64,000 nucleotides of DNA, taken from Bacteroidota bacterium (GTDB lineage: Bacteria; Bacteroidota; Bacteroidia; Bacteroidales; JAGNHN01). Positions 28,919 to 36,545 of this stretch are shown here, piece after piece. The position numbers and the translations under genes were made by a program. The stretch lies in the NCBI GenBank assembly GCA_022710185.1, contig JAKLHK010000010.1:1-64000 (forward strand). The letters are read 5' to 3'. Each line of letters begins with the position of its first letter. Position 1 is the first letter of the stretch. The notes under the pieces were generated by a model. That model did not search any database, was not told the origin of the DNA, and saw only the letters and a program-made list of their open reading frames with translations.

Positions 28919-31285
28919 TCAGATATCCAGGACAAGGTTTACAAAGAAGATGCGGCCCGGCTCGTAAAGGTTGCCTTTCGAGCTGATCATCCTGCGGTTG
29001 AGGTGCTCATAATAGGCCTCGTCGAGGAGGTTGTTGATCCCTCCGCTCACGGTGACATATTCGTTGAAGCGGTAGTTCAGTCCAACATCGATGAGCTGGA
29101 AGCCTGGGGTTTCATCTTCCTCGAAGGCGGCACTCAGGTGTTTCTGGGCCGCTACCAGGCGAAGGCCTGCCCGGGGCACCAGCTGACCGCCAAACAGGGG
29201 CCAGCTCAGGCTGAGGTTGCCTTCAAAAGGAGGGATCTCGGGCATGGCATCGTCGGCGAGCAGGGTTTCACCGGTAATCTTGCCGGCTTCGTCCTTCACA
29301 TAGGCTGTAGCCTCTTCCACCGTGCCATACGTCAGGGCCGCACTCAGGCTGAGTTTGAATGGCAGCTGGGCCGGGCTGAGATAGCTGAACTCGAAGCCCT
29401 TGAGTGTTGCACTGGGAGCATTGTAAAACTGCTTCACTCCCAGCACATCGGCGGTGAGGGGCACCTGTTCCGCAGGGGCCAGGCGCTGACCGGTGATATA
29501 GTCCTTCACATAGGCAAAGAAACCGTTCAGTAAGATGGCCCCATAGGTCGGATGCGTGTACTCCAGGGTCAGGTCGGCCTGATGGTTTGCTTCGGGCTTT
29601 AGCTGGGGATTGCCAAGGTAGTCGAAGCGGTCGAAACCCACGGGCAGCAGGATGATGAAGCGTTCAAGCATATCGGGGCTGCGAACTCCGCGGCCCAGGG
29701 CCAGGCTAAGCTTGAGGTGCTCTCCCAGCTCGCGGGTGACGCCTGCGCTGGCGCTGAAATTGGTGAACTCCGACCCTGTATTGTCGTTAAAATAGATGGT
29801 GTTGGTCATTTTCTTGATGAGGATATCCTCAGAACCCGCAGAATTGAGGTCGAGGCGCACTGCAGCGATCAGTTCGGTACGCTCCAGCAGGTAGCGGTAT
29901 TCGGCGAACAGGCCCGTATTATGGATCCAGGCCTCGTTCCAGAGTGGCTCGGTGAAGATGGGATAGGTAGGCTGCATGATCAGGTTCTTCACCCGGTCTC
30001 CGTCCTTGGTGATCTGCTCCCGGTCCACCCCGGCCGTCAACACGCCCCCGCCCAGGTTCAGCCCGGCCTGCAACCGGAGGCCCTTGTTGTCTGCCAGGAC
30101 ATCTGAGTATGCCGCCACCGTATCCGAAAGTGAACGTTCGGTATTGTCCATGGAATGGTCTACCAGGGAGTGATAGAGTTTCAGATCGAGGGAATGCCAG
30201 ACCTTGCCCGGGCGGCGGATGGTGTAGTCCAGCGACCATAGTTCCGTATCGTCGCTGCGCTCGTCCATGGGCAGGGCCACATAGTCGACGTCCCTCCCCT
30301 TGCTGGTCTCCCAGGACACCGAAAGCATATGCCCTTCCATGGGTACCACCCCGGCCTGGGCCTTGTAACTGAAGCGCTTGAAGGCACTGGGAATCAAATT
30401 CCCATCTCCATCCTCAAAGTTGGCGTAATCCTTGCGTGAGCCCGAAAGAAGGAAAAAATAACGCTGATCCCCTCCAAATACGCTGAGGTACTCCTTGTCC
30501 CCATTCCAGTTGCTTTCATAGCCCTTCAGGCCGTGCACCCTCACCCTGAACTCCTTCTCCGGCTCGGGACGGCTGGTTTTGAGGTTGACTACCCCTCCCA
30601 GGGAAGGTCCGTATCGCAGGGCATATGGTCCTTTGATGATCTCGATCTCGCGGATATCCTCTATCTCGATATGGGCTACCGTGGGGTCCATACGGTTAGG
30701 ACATCCGCCTTCGATCTTCTGCCCGTTGTTCACCTGGACGTTCAGTTGCCCGAAACGGAAACCCCGGACCACGGGATCTATGGCCACGCCCCCCTTGCGG
30801 ATGCCTGATACATTGGGCTGGGTGCGGAGCAGGTCGCCGATATCGCGCGTGGCGGCCCTTTCGATCTCCTCCCGATCCAAACTGGCTGTGATGTATGGCA
30901 CCCGGGTAATGGCCTCCCCGCTGACCTCTACGCCCTTTAACTCCCTGACCCTGGACCGCAGGGCCACCTTAAGGCGGGCCGTGCTCCCCGATTTCAGATC
31001 CAGCTTTTCCATATATGGCTCATACCCCACATGGGTAAACTCCAGGGTATAGCTTCCAGGCTTCAGGGAGCGGCAGTAGAACATCCCGAAGCGGTCGCTG
31101 ACCATGCCCTGGCCGGTCTCCTTCACCAGCACTTCTACGTCCTGCAAGGGAAGCCCGGTCCGCTGATCGGTCACCAGGCCCTGAAATACCGCTTCCTGTG
31201 CCAGGAGGTTGGCGGTGGACATTAAGGCCAGCATCAGGGCCATCCACCAAAAGATCAACACCTTGTGTGTAATGTGCTTTTTCAT
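28919..31285 (-). CDS. TonB-dependent outer-membrane receptor, OprC-like copper receptor candidate
   Basis: 788 residues from the ATG at 31285; a TTG three codons earlier is less likely. Order: signal peptide (to about residue 30, ending LLAQ), a carboxypeptidase-regulatory-like beta domain (about 33-120), a plug domain (about 125-240, with IEIIKGPYALRYGPSLGGVVNLK) and a barrel ending in a C-terminal aromatic/aliphatic strand (FFVNLVLDI). In the plug, GGCPNRMDP supplies a CxxxM pair (Cys195, Met199), and a barrel segment VDHSMDN supplies HxM (His377, Met379). These four residues match in type and spacing the ionic-copper site described for OprC. It is the first gene of an operon with MmpS-like, MbnP-like and MbnH-like lipoproteins, which supports copper import. 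Confidence 0.9.
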   Translation of the reverse strand: MKKHITHKVLIFWWMALMLALMSTANLLAQEAVFQGLVTDQRTGLPLQDVEVLVKETGQGMVSDRFGMFYCRSLKPGSYTLEFTHVGYEPYMEKLDLKSGSTARLKVALRSRVRELKGVEVSGEAITRVPYITASLDREEIERAATRDIGDLLRTQPNVSGIRKGGVAIDPVVRGFRFGQLNVQVNNGQKIEGGCPNRMDPTVAHIEIEDIREIEIIKGPYALRYGPSLGGVVNLKTSRPEPEKEFRVRVHGLKGYESNWNGDKEYLSVFGGDQRYFFLLSGSRKDYANFEDGDGNLIPSAFKRFSYKAQAGVVPMEGHMLSVSWETSKGRDVDYVALPMDERSDDTELWSLDYTIRRPGKVWHSLDLKLYHSLVDHSMDNTERSLSDTVAAYSDVLADNKGLRLQAGLNLGGGVLTAGVDREQITKDGDRVKNLIMQPTYPIFTEPLWNEAWIHNTGLFAEYRYLLERTELIAAVRLDLNSAGSEDILIKKMTNTIYFNDNTGSEFTNFSASAGVTRELGEHLKLSLALGRGVRSPDMLERFIILLPVGFDRFDYLGNPQLKPEANHQADLTLEYTHPTYGAILLNGFFAYVKDYITGQRLAPAEQVPLTADVLGVKQFYNAPSATLKGFEFSYLSPAQLPFKLSLSAALTYGTVEEATAYVKDEAGKITGETLLADDAMPEIPPFEGNLSLSWPLFGGQLVPRAGLRLVAAQKHLSAAFEEDETPGFQLIDVGLNYRFNEYVTVSGGINNLLDEAYYEHLNRRMISSKGNLYEPGRIFFVNLVLDI

Positions 31286-31482
31286 GCTTCTCAAGTTTGT
31301 GGTGTGATGAAGATGACGAACATAAGTTCACAAAGAAGATAACTAATCCCAAGACACCTACCCTTTGCTGGGGTTGTCTTCCGTTGATAAAAAAGAGGAT
31401 AGGGTCCGGCATGATTCCGATAGAGAAATGCACTGCGTCCATCAGGGTAAAAGCCGGGCGCGCGGGTTAGGGCAGGGTGAAG

Positions 31483-31490
31483 TATCTTTG
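31483..31490 (+). promoter_or_regulatory. TAnnTTTG element abutting the DUF2027/Smr start codon
   Basis: TATCTTTG ends four bases before the ATG at 31495. Using the element-to-start spacing inferred at rnpB (+5), the transcript would begin on the A of the ATG, that is, a leaderless mRNA. Confidence 0.65.
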
Positions 31491-31494
31491 TCCC

Positions 31495-32565
31495 ATGAAA
31501 TTCAAAATTGGTGACCGGGTGAAATTCCTGGACGAGCATGGCGGTGGCGTCGTCAGCCGCATCATCAGTCATAACCTGGTGCATGTGGCCATAGAGGACG
31601 GGTTCGAGATCCCTACCCTGGTGAATAACCTGATCCTGTCCGCAGATATTGAGAAAAGCTTTTCCCAGGCGCGCCAGCAAGCTCCTGCAGCGCCTGGTCC
31701 CCCTGTGCCTGAACCGGAGGAGGCCCTGGCCCGTGACGAACCCCTGCCCCGACTTTGGGGACGCAAGGAGATGCCGGAAGGGGTATATTTCGCCTATGTT
31801 CCTCAGGACCAGAAGTGGCTTGTGACCGGGCGCTATGATCTCTTTCTCATCAACCACACCCCCTGGGAACTGATCTACAGCCTTTATTACCGGGATGAGG
31901 AAGGGGTATTTGAAGGACGGGACTACGATGTAATCCCGGCATCCAGCCGCATCCACCTGGCCAGCATCCGTGCCGAGCGCCTGGATCGCTGGTCGGAAGG
32001 AACCCTGCAATTGCTTTTCCGCCGGGACAAGGCAGGTGAGCTGTTGCTGCCCGCCAGCATCGACTTCCGCATCCGCAGCCAGCGTTTTGTGAAGGAGGGC
32101 GCGTTTCAGGAATACAGCTTCATCGAAGGCAAGGCCCTGATAGTGACCCTGGTTACGCTCAGCGGCATCGGCAGGGTCGGCAAAGCCCCTCTCAAGGAGG
32201 ACCGCCCAGCGGCAACTGCCCAGGCGAAGCCGGAGCAGGAGGAGGAACTGATCCACGCTTATCGCAAGGGAGAACGCGAGGCTGAAGTGGACCTGCATAT
32301 CGGCTCCCTCATGGAGGACTACAGCGATTTTGGGAAGCACGACCTGCTGAACATCCAGCTCGGCCATTTTCTGGCCTGCCTGGAAAGCGGGATACGCTGC
32401 GCTTACCGCAGGATCGTCTTCATCCATGGGGTAGGTGGCGGTAAGCTGAAGCAGGAGATTGAGGCCCGGCTGAAAGACTACCCGGATCTGCAATGGGAAG
32501 ATGCCCCCCTGAGGGATTACGGTCAGGGGGCCATCGTGGTGAGGCTGTTCCAGGGCCGGCCCTAA
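31495..32565 (+). CDS. DUF2027 and Smr-domain protein
   Basis: 356 residues. Start at 31495 because the longer in-frame GTG (31477) lies upstream of the promoter element. The N-terminus (MKFKIGDRVKFLDEHGGGVV) is the beta-barrel-like N-terminus of DUF2027 proteins. After a Pro/Ala-rich linker, the central domain (about 95-245) is the DUF2027 core. The C-terminus carries an Smr domain with VDLHIGSL and HGVGGGKL, the two family motifs, ending IVVRLF. Smr domains act as nucleases or nucleic-acid binding modules in MutS2 and SmrA/B; the role of this Bacteroidota architecture is not known. No signal peptide, so cytoplasmic. The gene stops five bases before the -33 element of rnpB. Confidence 0.87.
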   Translation: MKFKIGDRVKFLDEHGGGVVSRIISHNLVHVAIEDGFEIPTLVNNLILSADIEKSFSQARQQAPAAPGPPVPEPEEALARDEPLPRLWGRKEMPEGVYFAYVPQDQKWLVTGRYDLFLINHTPWELIYSLYYRDEEGVFEGRDYDVIPASSRIHLASIRAERLDRWSEGTLQLLFRRDKAGELLLPASIDFRIRSQRFVKEGAFQEYSFIEGKALIVTLVTLSGIGRVGKAPLKEDRPAATAQAKPEQEEELIHAYRKGEREAEVDLHIGSLMEDYSDFGKHDLLNIQLGHFLACLESGIRCAYRRIVFIHGVGGGKLKQEIEARLKDYPDLQWEDAPLRDYGQGAIVVRLFQGRP

Positions 32566-32569
32566 GCCC

Positions 32570-32600
32570 TTGCCCCTCCTCCCGGATCGTCGTACCTTTG
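32570..32600 (+). promoter_or_regulatory. rnpB promoter: TTG at -33 and TACCTTTG at -7
   Basis: TTG at 32570-32572, a 20-base spacer, then TACCTTTG at 32593-32600. The RNA's P1 helix starts at 32605, five bases past the element. This is the best-supported promoter in the window and calibrates the others. Confidence 0.8.
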
Positions 32601-32604
32601 TACC

Positions 32605-32987
32605 GCAGGGCTGCCAACCGTTCTGCCGCTCCCGCCTTGTTGCGGGGGAGGAAAGTCCGGACAACGCAGAGCGCCATACTTCCTAACGGGAAGGTCCCGC
32701 GCAGGCGGGAACAGCGAGTGCCACAGAAAACAACCGCCTAAGCCCTGCTCGCAGGGCCGGTAAGGGTGAAAATGTGGGGTAAGAGCCCACGTCGCGCCGT
32801 GGTGACACGGCGGGAGGGTAAACCTTATGGGTTGAAAGGCCAAATACACCGGGGCTTGAGGGCTGCTCGCCCGATCCCGGGGGGTAGGCCGTTAGATCCC
32901 TTCGGTGACGGAGGGACCAGATAAATGGCAGAACGTCCGGGCCTGGCCCGGGCCGACAGAATCCGGCTTACAGGAAGGCGGCCCTGC
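32605..32987 (+). ncRNA. rnpB: RNase P RNA (bacterial type A)
   Basis: Catalytic RNA subunit of ribonuclease P, which matures tRNA 5' ends. Recognised from the universally conserved blocks: GAGGAAAGTCCGG at 32648-32660, the GGTAAGGGTGAAA region near 32758, AGATAAATGGC near 32920, and GACAGAATCCGGCTTAC near 32955. The ends are set by helix P1: GCAGGGCTGCC at 32605-32615 pairs with GGCGGCCCTGC at 32977-32987, with one G-U pair. P1 is followed directly by TCTTTTT, so it can also act as the intrinsic terminator. The 383-base length is normal for the type. Confidence 0.96.
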
Positions 32988-33065
32988 TCTTTTTCCTTCG
33001 TCCCTTTAAGCCCTGAATGCACCATTTCGGTGTGAGCCTCCAGCCTGCCAAACACATCTCATACC

Positions 33066-33114
33066 AGACATCAGACATCTGATACAAGACATCAGACATT
33101 AGATATCAGACATC
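33066..33114 (+). repeat. 21-base direct repeat, about 2.5 copies
   Basis: AGACATCAGACAT recurs at 33066 and 33087, and AGACATC again at 33108, giving an exact period of 21 bases. The rest of each unit is degenerate (ctgataca, tagatatc). No gene or conserved hairpin accompanies it. Confidence 0.75.
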
Positions 33115-33160
33115 ACAACCATAACATCTATATTCTTCATAATCAATGCATTACTCCAAT

Positions 33161-33187
33161 AACCGTTATAACGGTTATAACGGTTAA
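33161..33187 (+). repeat. AACCGTTA/TAACGGTT palindrome with overlapping direct repeat
   Basis: A perfect 16-base palindrome (33161-33176) overlaps two TAACGGTTA direct repeats at 10-base spacing. A repeat once per helical turn could be an operator, but the nearest gene starts 250 bases downstream. Confidence 0.55.
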
Positions 33188-33441
33188 TTACACATATCCC
33201 TGAATATCAACCTACTAAACCGCCAACCCCGATCGAACCTCAACCCCATAACTTCTTAACCTTAGCTCGTCGGCAAGATCCATCCCACGCCACAGCAAAA
33301 TATTACCATGAACCATCCGTTCCTCATCCCGTGCTTGTTACAATATGCGGTGTTGAAAAGTCAGGGCGAGCCGTAAAAAGCGCCCCGCCCTTAATCCTTA
33401 CCTTTATGCCTCCAATTCACCACCCTATCAATCCCAAGGCA

Positions 33442-36400
33442 ATGACATACAGGACCTTCATCCTCAGCATCCTCACCCTCCTGTACCTTCTTCTGCCCTC
33501 AGGCCCCACCCAGGCCCAGGAGAGCCTGGGCGAGCGCTCCCCGGAGCAGGAATACCGCCAGGCCATGGACCTATTCCATAAACAGATGTACGCTGCCGCC
33601 CGCCTGGCCTTCTTCCGCCTCATGCACCGGGAGGATATGGCAGAGGACCCCACCCTGCGCGCCGAAGCTTCTTATCATGAAGCCCTCTGCGCCCTTGAAC
33701 TCTTCAACGAGGACAGCCGGGACCTGTTGACCGCCTTCGTGGACCAGCACCCCAACAACAACCGCAATAATATGGTGCACTTCAACCTGGGCCTTTCCGC
33801 ATACCAGAAGAAGAGCTACCGTACAGCCATCCGCCATTTTGAACAGGTTAACCTCCGCGATCTGGAGAAGGACCAGATTTACGAATACCACTTCAAGAAA
33901 GGATATTCCCACCTGAAAGAAGAAGAGACCGCCAAGGCCAGGGCCGAGTTCGCCAGGGTCAAGGACAGTCCTTCGCGCTTTGCGGCCCCGGTCAATTACT
34001 ACTATGCCCACCTGGCCTATGTGGAAGGCGACTATGAGGAAGCCCTCCAGGGGTTTGGCAAGATCAGGGACGACAAGACCTTCAAGTCCATCGTCCCCCA
34101 CTACCTGGCCCAGATCCACTACCGCCGGGGTGACTGGGCCGCCGTGATCGCCGAGGCCCCGGCCCTGCTCACCGGGGGGGGCGGCAGCCGGAATGCCGAA
34201 CTGAACCGCATGATCGGGGATGCCTATTTTTACGAGGAACGATACGGAGAAGCCATCCCCTTCCTCGAAAAATATGTGGAAGCGGCAGGAATGAGGCCTT
34301 CCCGTGAAGACCAGTACCAGCTGGGCATGGCCTGCTTCCGCAACAGGGACTTCGGCAAGGCCATCCCCTGGCTGCAACGGGCCACAGGACCCGAAGACAC
34401 CCTCTCCCAGCATGCTTATTACCACCTGGGATACAGCCATGTGCAACAGGGCAACAAGGAATTTGCCCGCAATGCCTTCCTCTCGGCCTATAAGCTCAAG
34501 CAGGACCTGGTGATCACCGAGGATGCGCTGTTCAATTACGCCAAACTGGCCTATGAGCTCTCCTTCAACCCCTTCAACGAAGCCATCCGCGCCCTGCAGG
34601 AATATATCCGGGAATACCCCGCCTCCCGGCGTCTCGATGAGGCCTATGGCTACCTGGTAGACCTCTTCCTCAGCACCCGCAACTACAAGGGCGCCCTGGA
34701 TGCCCTGGCTAACATCAGCCGCCTGAATCCCGAACTCCGTCAGGCCTATCAGCGCGTCGCCTATTACCAGGGCATAGAAGAATACAATGCCCGGGAATAC
34801 ACCCAGGCCATCGCCCTTTTCCATAAAAGCCAGGAATTCGATACCGACCGGGATATCGGGGCACTCTCCCTCTTCTGGACCGCCGAGGCCTATTTCCAGC
34901 AAAAGGAATACGCCAGGGCCCGCACCTATTATGAGCGCTTTATCAGCTCGCCCGGGGCCTTCGCCCAGGAGGTATACCCCACCGCCCACTATGCTATCGG
35001 CTACACCTGGTTCAAGCAAAAGGACTATGCCCAGGCATTGGTCGCTTTCCGCAAGTTCCTCACGAGTCCGGGTCGCTCGGAAGCCCGCATGGTGGCCGAT
35101 GCCCGCATCAGGGCAGGCGACTGCAACTTCATCCGCAAGGAATACGCCAATGCCCTCCCCTTCTACGAAGAGGCCATACGCGCCGATGTGATCGACCAGG
35201 ATTACGCCCTGTATCAGAAGGCCATGGCCCTGGGAGTGCTCGACCGCACCCAGGACAAAGTGTCCAGCCTGCAGCGGCTCACCGAAAAATACCCCCGTTC
35301 GCCCTATCGCGACGACGCCCTTTTTGAACTCGGCAATACCTGGCTCCTGGTACAGGAAGACGACAAAGCCCTCAACACCCTGAGGAGCGTGACCCAGGAA
35401 TACCCCGGCAGCAGCTATGAGAAGCAGGCCCTGTTGAAAATCGGGCTCATACTATACAACCGGGGATTGGACGACCAGGCTATCGCCACCCTCCGTAAGG
35501 TGGTGGACGAGCACCCCGGAACGGTGGAAGCCCGCGAAGCCCTGGCCACCCTGAGGAATATTTATGTAGAACTTAACCGCACCGAGGAATTCTTTGCCTA
35601 TACCAGTGGCCTGTCCTTCGCCAGCGTCTCCAACCGCGAGCAGGACAGCATCACCTATCTTGCCGCGGAGAACCAATATATGCAAGGCAACCGCGATGCC
35701 GCCCTGAATGGGTTCAATACCTACCTGGAACGCTTCCCCAGCGGAATGTACAGGACCGCCGCCAATTTCTACCGTTCGGAATGCCTGTTCGCCCAGGGCA
35801 AGACCGACCAGGCGCTGGGCGGATATGAAGAGGTGCTCAAGTCGAACAGCGCCTTCAATGAAACGGCGCTACTGAGGGCCTCCGGGCTACTGTTTCAGCA
35901 AAAGGCCTATGCCAGGGCCCTCAAATATTATGACGCTCTGCTCAGCCGCGCGGAATACCCCAATAATATCCTGATCGCGGAAACCGGCGTGATGCGCTGC
36001 CGGCATTTCCTGGGTGAGGATGCCCGGGCGCTGGAGGCCGCCCGCCGCGTGCTTGAATCGGACAAGGCCGGTGAGCAGCTGCTGATCGAGGCCCACCTCA
36101 TCAGCGCAAAATCGCGGCTCGCCCTGGGTGACACCGCAGCCGCGGAAACCTCCTTCGCCATCACCAGCCGCCTCGACCGGGGCGCCATGGGGGCCGAAGC
36201 CAAGTACTGGACTGCCTACCTGCTGTACGCCCGGGGACAGGATGTCAAAGCGGAGGAAGCCGCCTTCGAACTCATCAACCAATACCCTTCCCACGACCAC
36301 TGGATGGCCCGTACCTTTATCCTGCTGGCCGACATCTACGTCGCCCGCAACAACCTTTTCCAGGCCAAACAAACCCTGCAGAGCATTATTGATAATCATA

Positions 36401-36522
36401 AAGGAGAAGAGCTCGTCACCCTGGCCAGGGAGAAGATGCGACGCATCGAACAGCTGGAGGCCGGGGCCGGCAAACCGGCCACCCCCCCACCGGCCGGGGA
36501 AGATTTCGACGATTTGTTCTAA
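33442..36522 (+). CDS. Secreted tetratricopeptide-repeat protein
   Basis: 1026 residues from the ATG at 33442, chosen because it begins a signal peptide (MTYRTFILSILTLLYLLLPS, cut after TQAQ). The rest is almost entirely helical TPR-like repeats with the (A/Y)..A...F..(A/V)....P pattern, for example YAQALVAFRKFLTSPG and YARALKYYDALL; roughly two dozen copies. The C-terminus (PPPAGEDFDDLF) is acidic and unstructured. Such long periplasmic TPR proteins serve as assembly scaffolds. The next gene, 23 bases downstream, encodes an outer-membrane barrel, so the two probably act as a pair. No lipobox. Confidence 0.85.
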   Translation: MTYRTFILSILTLLYLLLPSGPTQAQESLGERSPEQEYRQAMDLFHKQMYAAARLAFFRLMHREDMAEDPTLRAEASYHEALCALELFNEDSRDLLTAFVDQHPNNNRNNMVHFNLGLSAYQKKSYRTAIRHFEQVNLRDLEKDQIYEYHFKKGYSHLKEEETAKARAEFARVKDSPSRFAAPVNYYYAHLAYVEGDYEEALQGFGKIRDDKTFKSIVPHYLAQIHYRRGDWAAVIAEAPALLTGGGGSRNAELNRMIGDAYFYEERYGEAIPFLEKYVEAAGMRPSREDQYQLGMACFRNRDFGKAIPWLQRATGPEDTLSQHAYYHLGYSHVQQGNKEFARNAFLSAYKLKQDLVITEDALFNYAKLAYELSFNPFNEAIRALQEYIREYPASRRLDEAYGYLVDLFLSTRNYKGALDALANISRLNPELRQAYQRVAYYQGIEEYNAREYTQAIALFHKSQEFDTDRDIGALSLFWTAEAYFQQKEYARARTYYERFISSPGAFAQEVYPTAHYAIGYTWFKQKDYAQALVAFRKFLTSPGRSEARMVADARIRAGDCNFIRKEYANALPFYEEAIRADVIDQDYALYQKAMALGVLDRTQDKVSSLQRLTEKYPRSPYRDDALFELGNTWLLVQEDDKALNTLRSVTQEYPGSSYEKQALLKIGLILYNRGLDDQAIATLRKVVDEHPGTVEAREALATLRNIYVELNRTEEFFAYTSGLSFASVSNREQDSITYLAAENQYMQGNRDAALNGFNTYLERFPSGMYRTAANFYRSECLFAQGKTDQALGGYEEVLKSNSAFNETALLRASGLLFQQKAYARALKYYDALLSRAEYPNNILIAETGVMRCRHFLGEDARALEAARRVLESDKAGEQLLIEAHLISAKSRLALGDTAAAETSFAITSRLDRGAMGAEAKYWTAYLLYARGQDVKAEEAAFELINQYPSHDHWMARTFILLADIYVARNNLFQAKQTLQSIIDNHKGEELVTLAREKMRRIEQLEAGAGKPATPPPAGEDFDDLF

Positions 36523-36545
36523 GCCCGGGAACACCTTAGTAAACG

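Larger units (their letters stand above)
32988..33441 (+). other. Non-coding tract between rnpB and the TPR gene
   Basis: About 450 bases with no convincing gene. It begins with the rnpB terminator T-run and then becomes AT-richer than its surroundings. It contains a 21-base direct repeat (from 33066), a palindrome with a direct repeat (33161-33187) and a weak TACCTTTA element (33398-33405) that could serve the TPR gene. The in-frame upstream starts for the TPR gene (33331, 33406) are judged spurious. Confidence 0.6.

Noticed and set aside
31291..32664. Minus-strand open frame of 457 codons across the DUF2027/Smr gene
   Set aside because: Opposite a gene with clear Smr and DUF2027 motifs, runs into the rnpB region, and has no recognisable domain or promoter.
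33054..33117. CRISPR-like array
   Set aside because: Only about two and a half 21-base units, with no spacers of constant length and no cas genes nearby.
33571..35019. Minus-strand open frame of 482 codons inside the TPR gene
   Set aside because: Antisense of regular TPR repeats produces long open frames; no independent start or domain.
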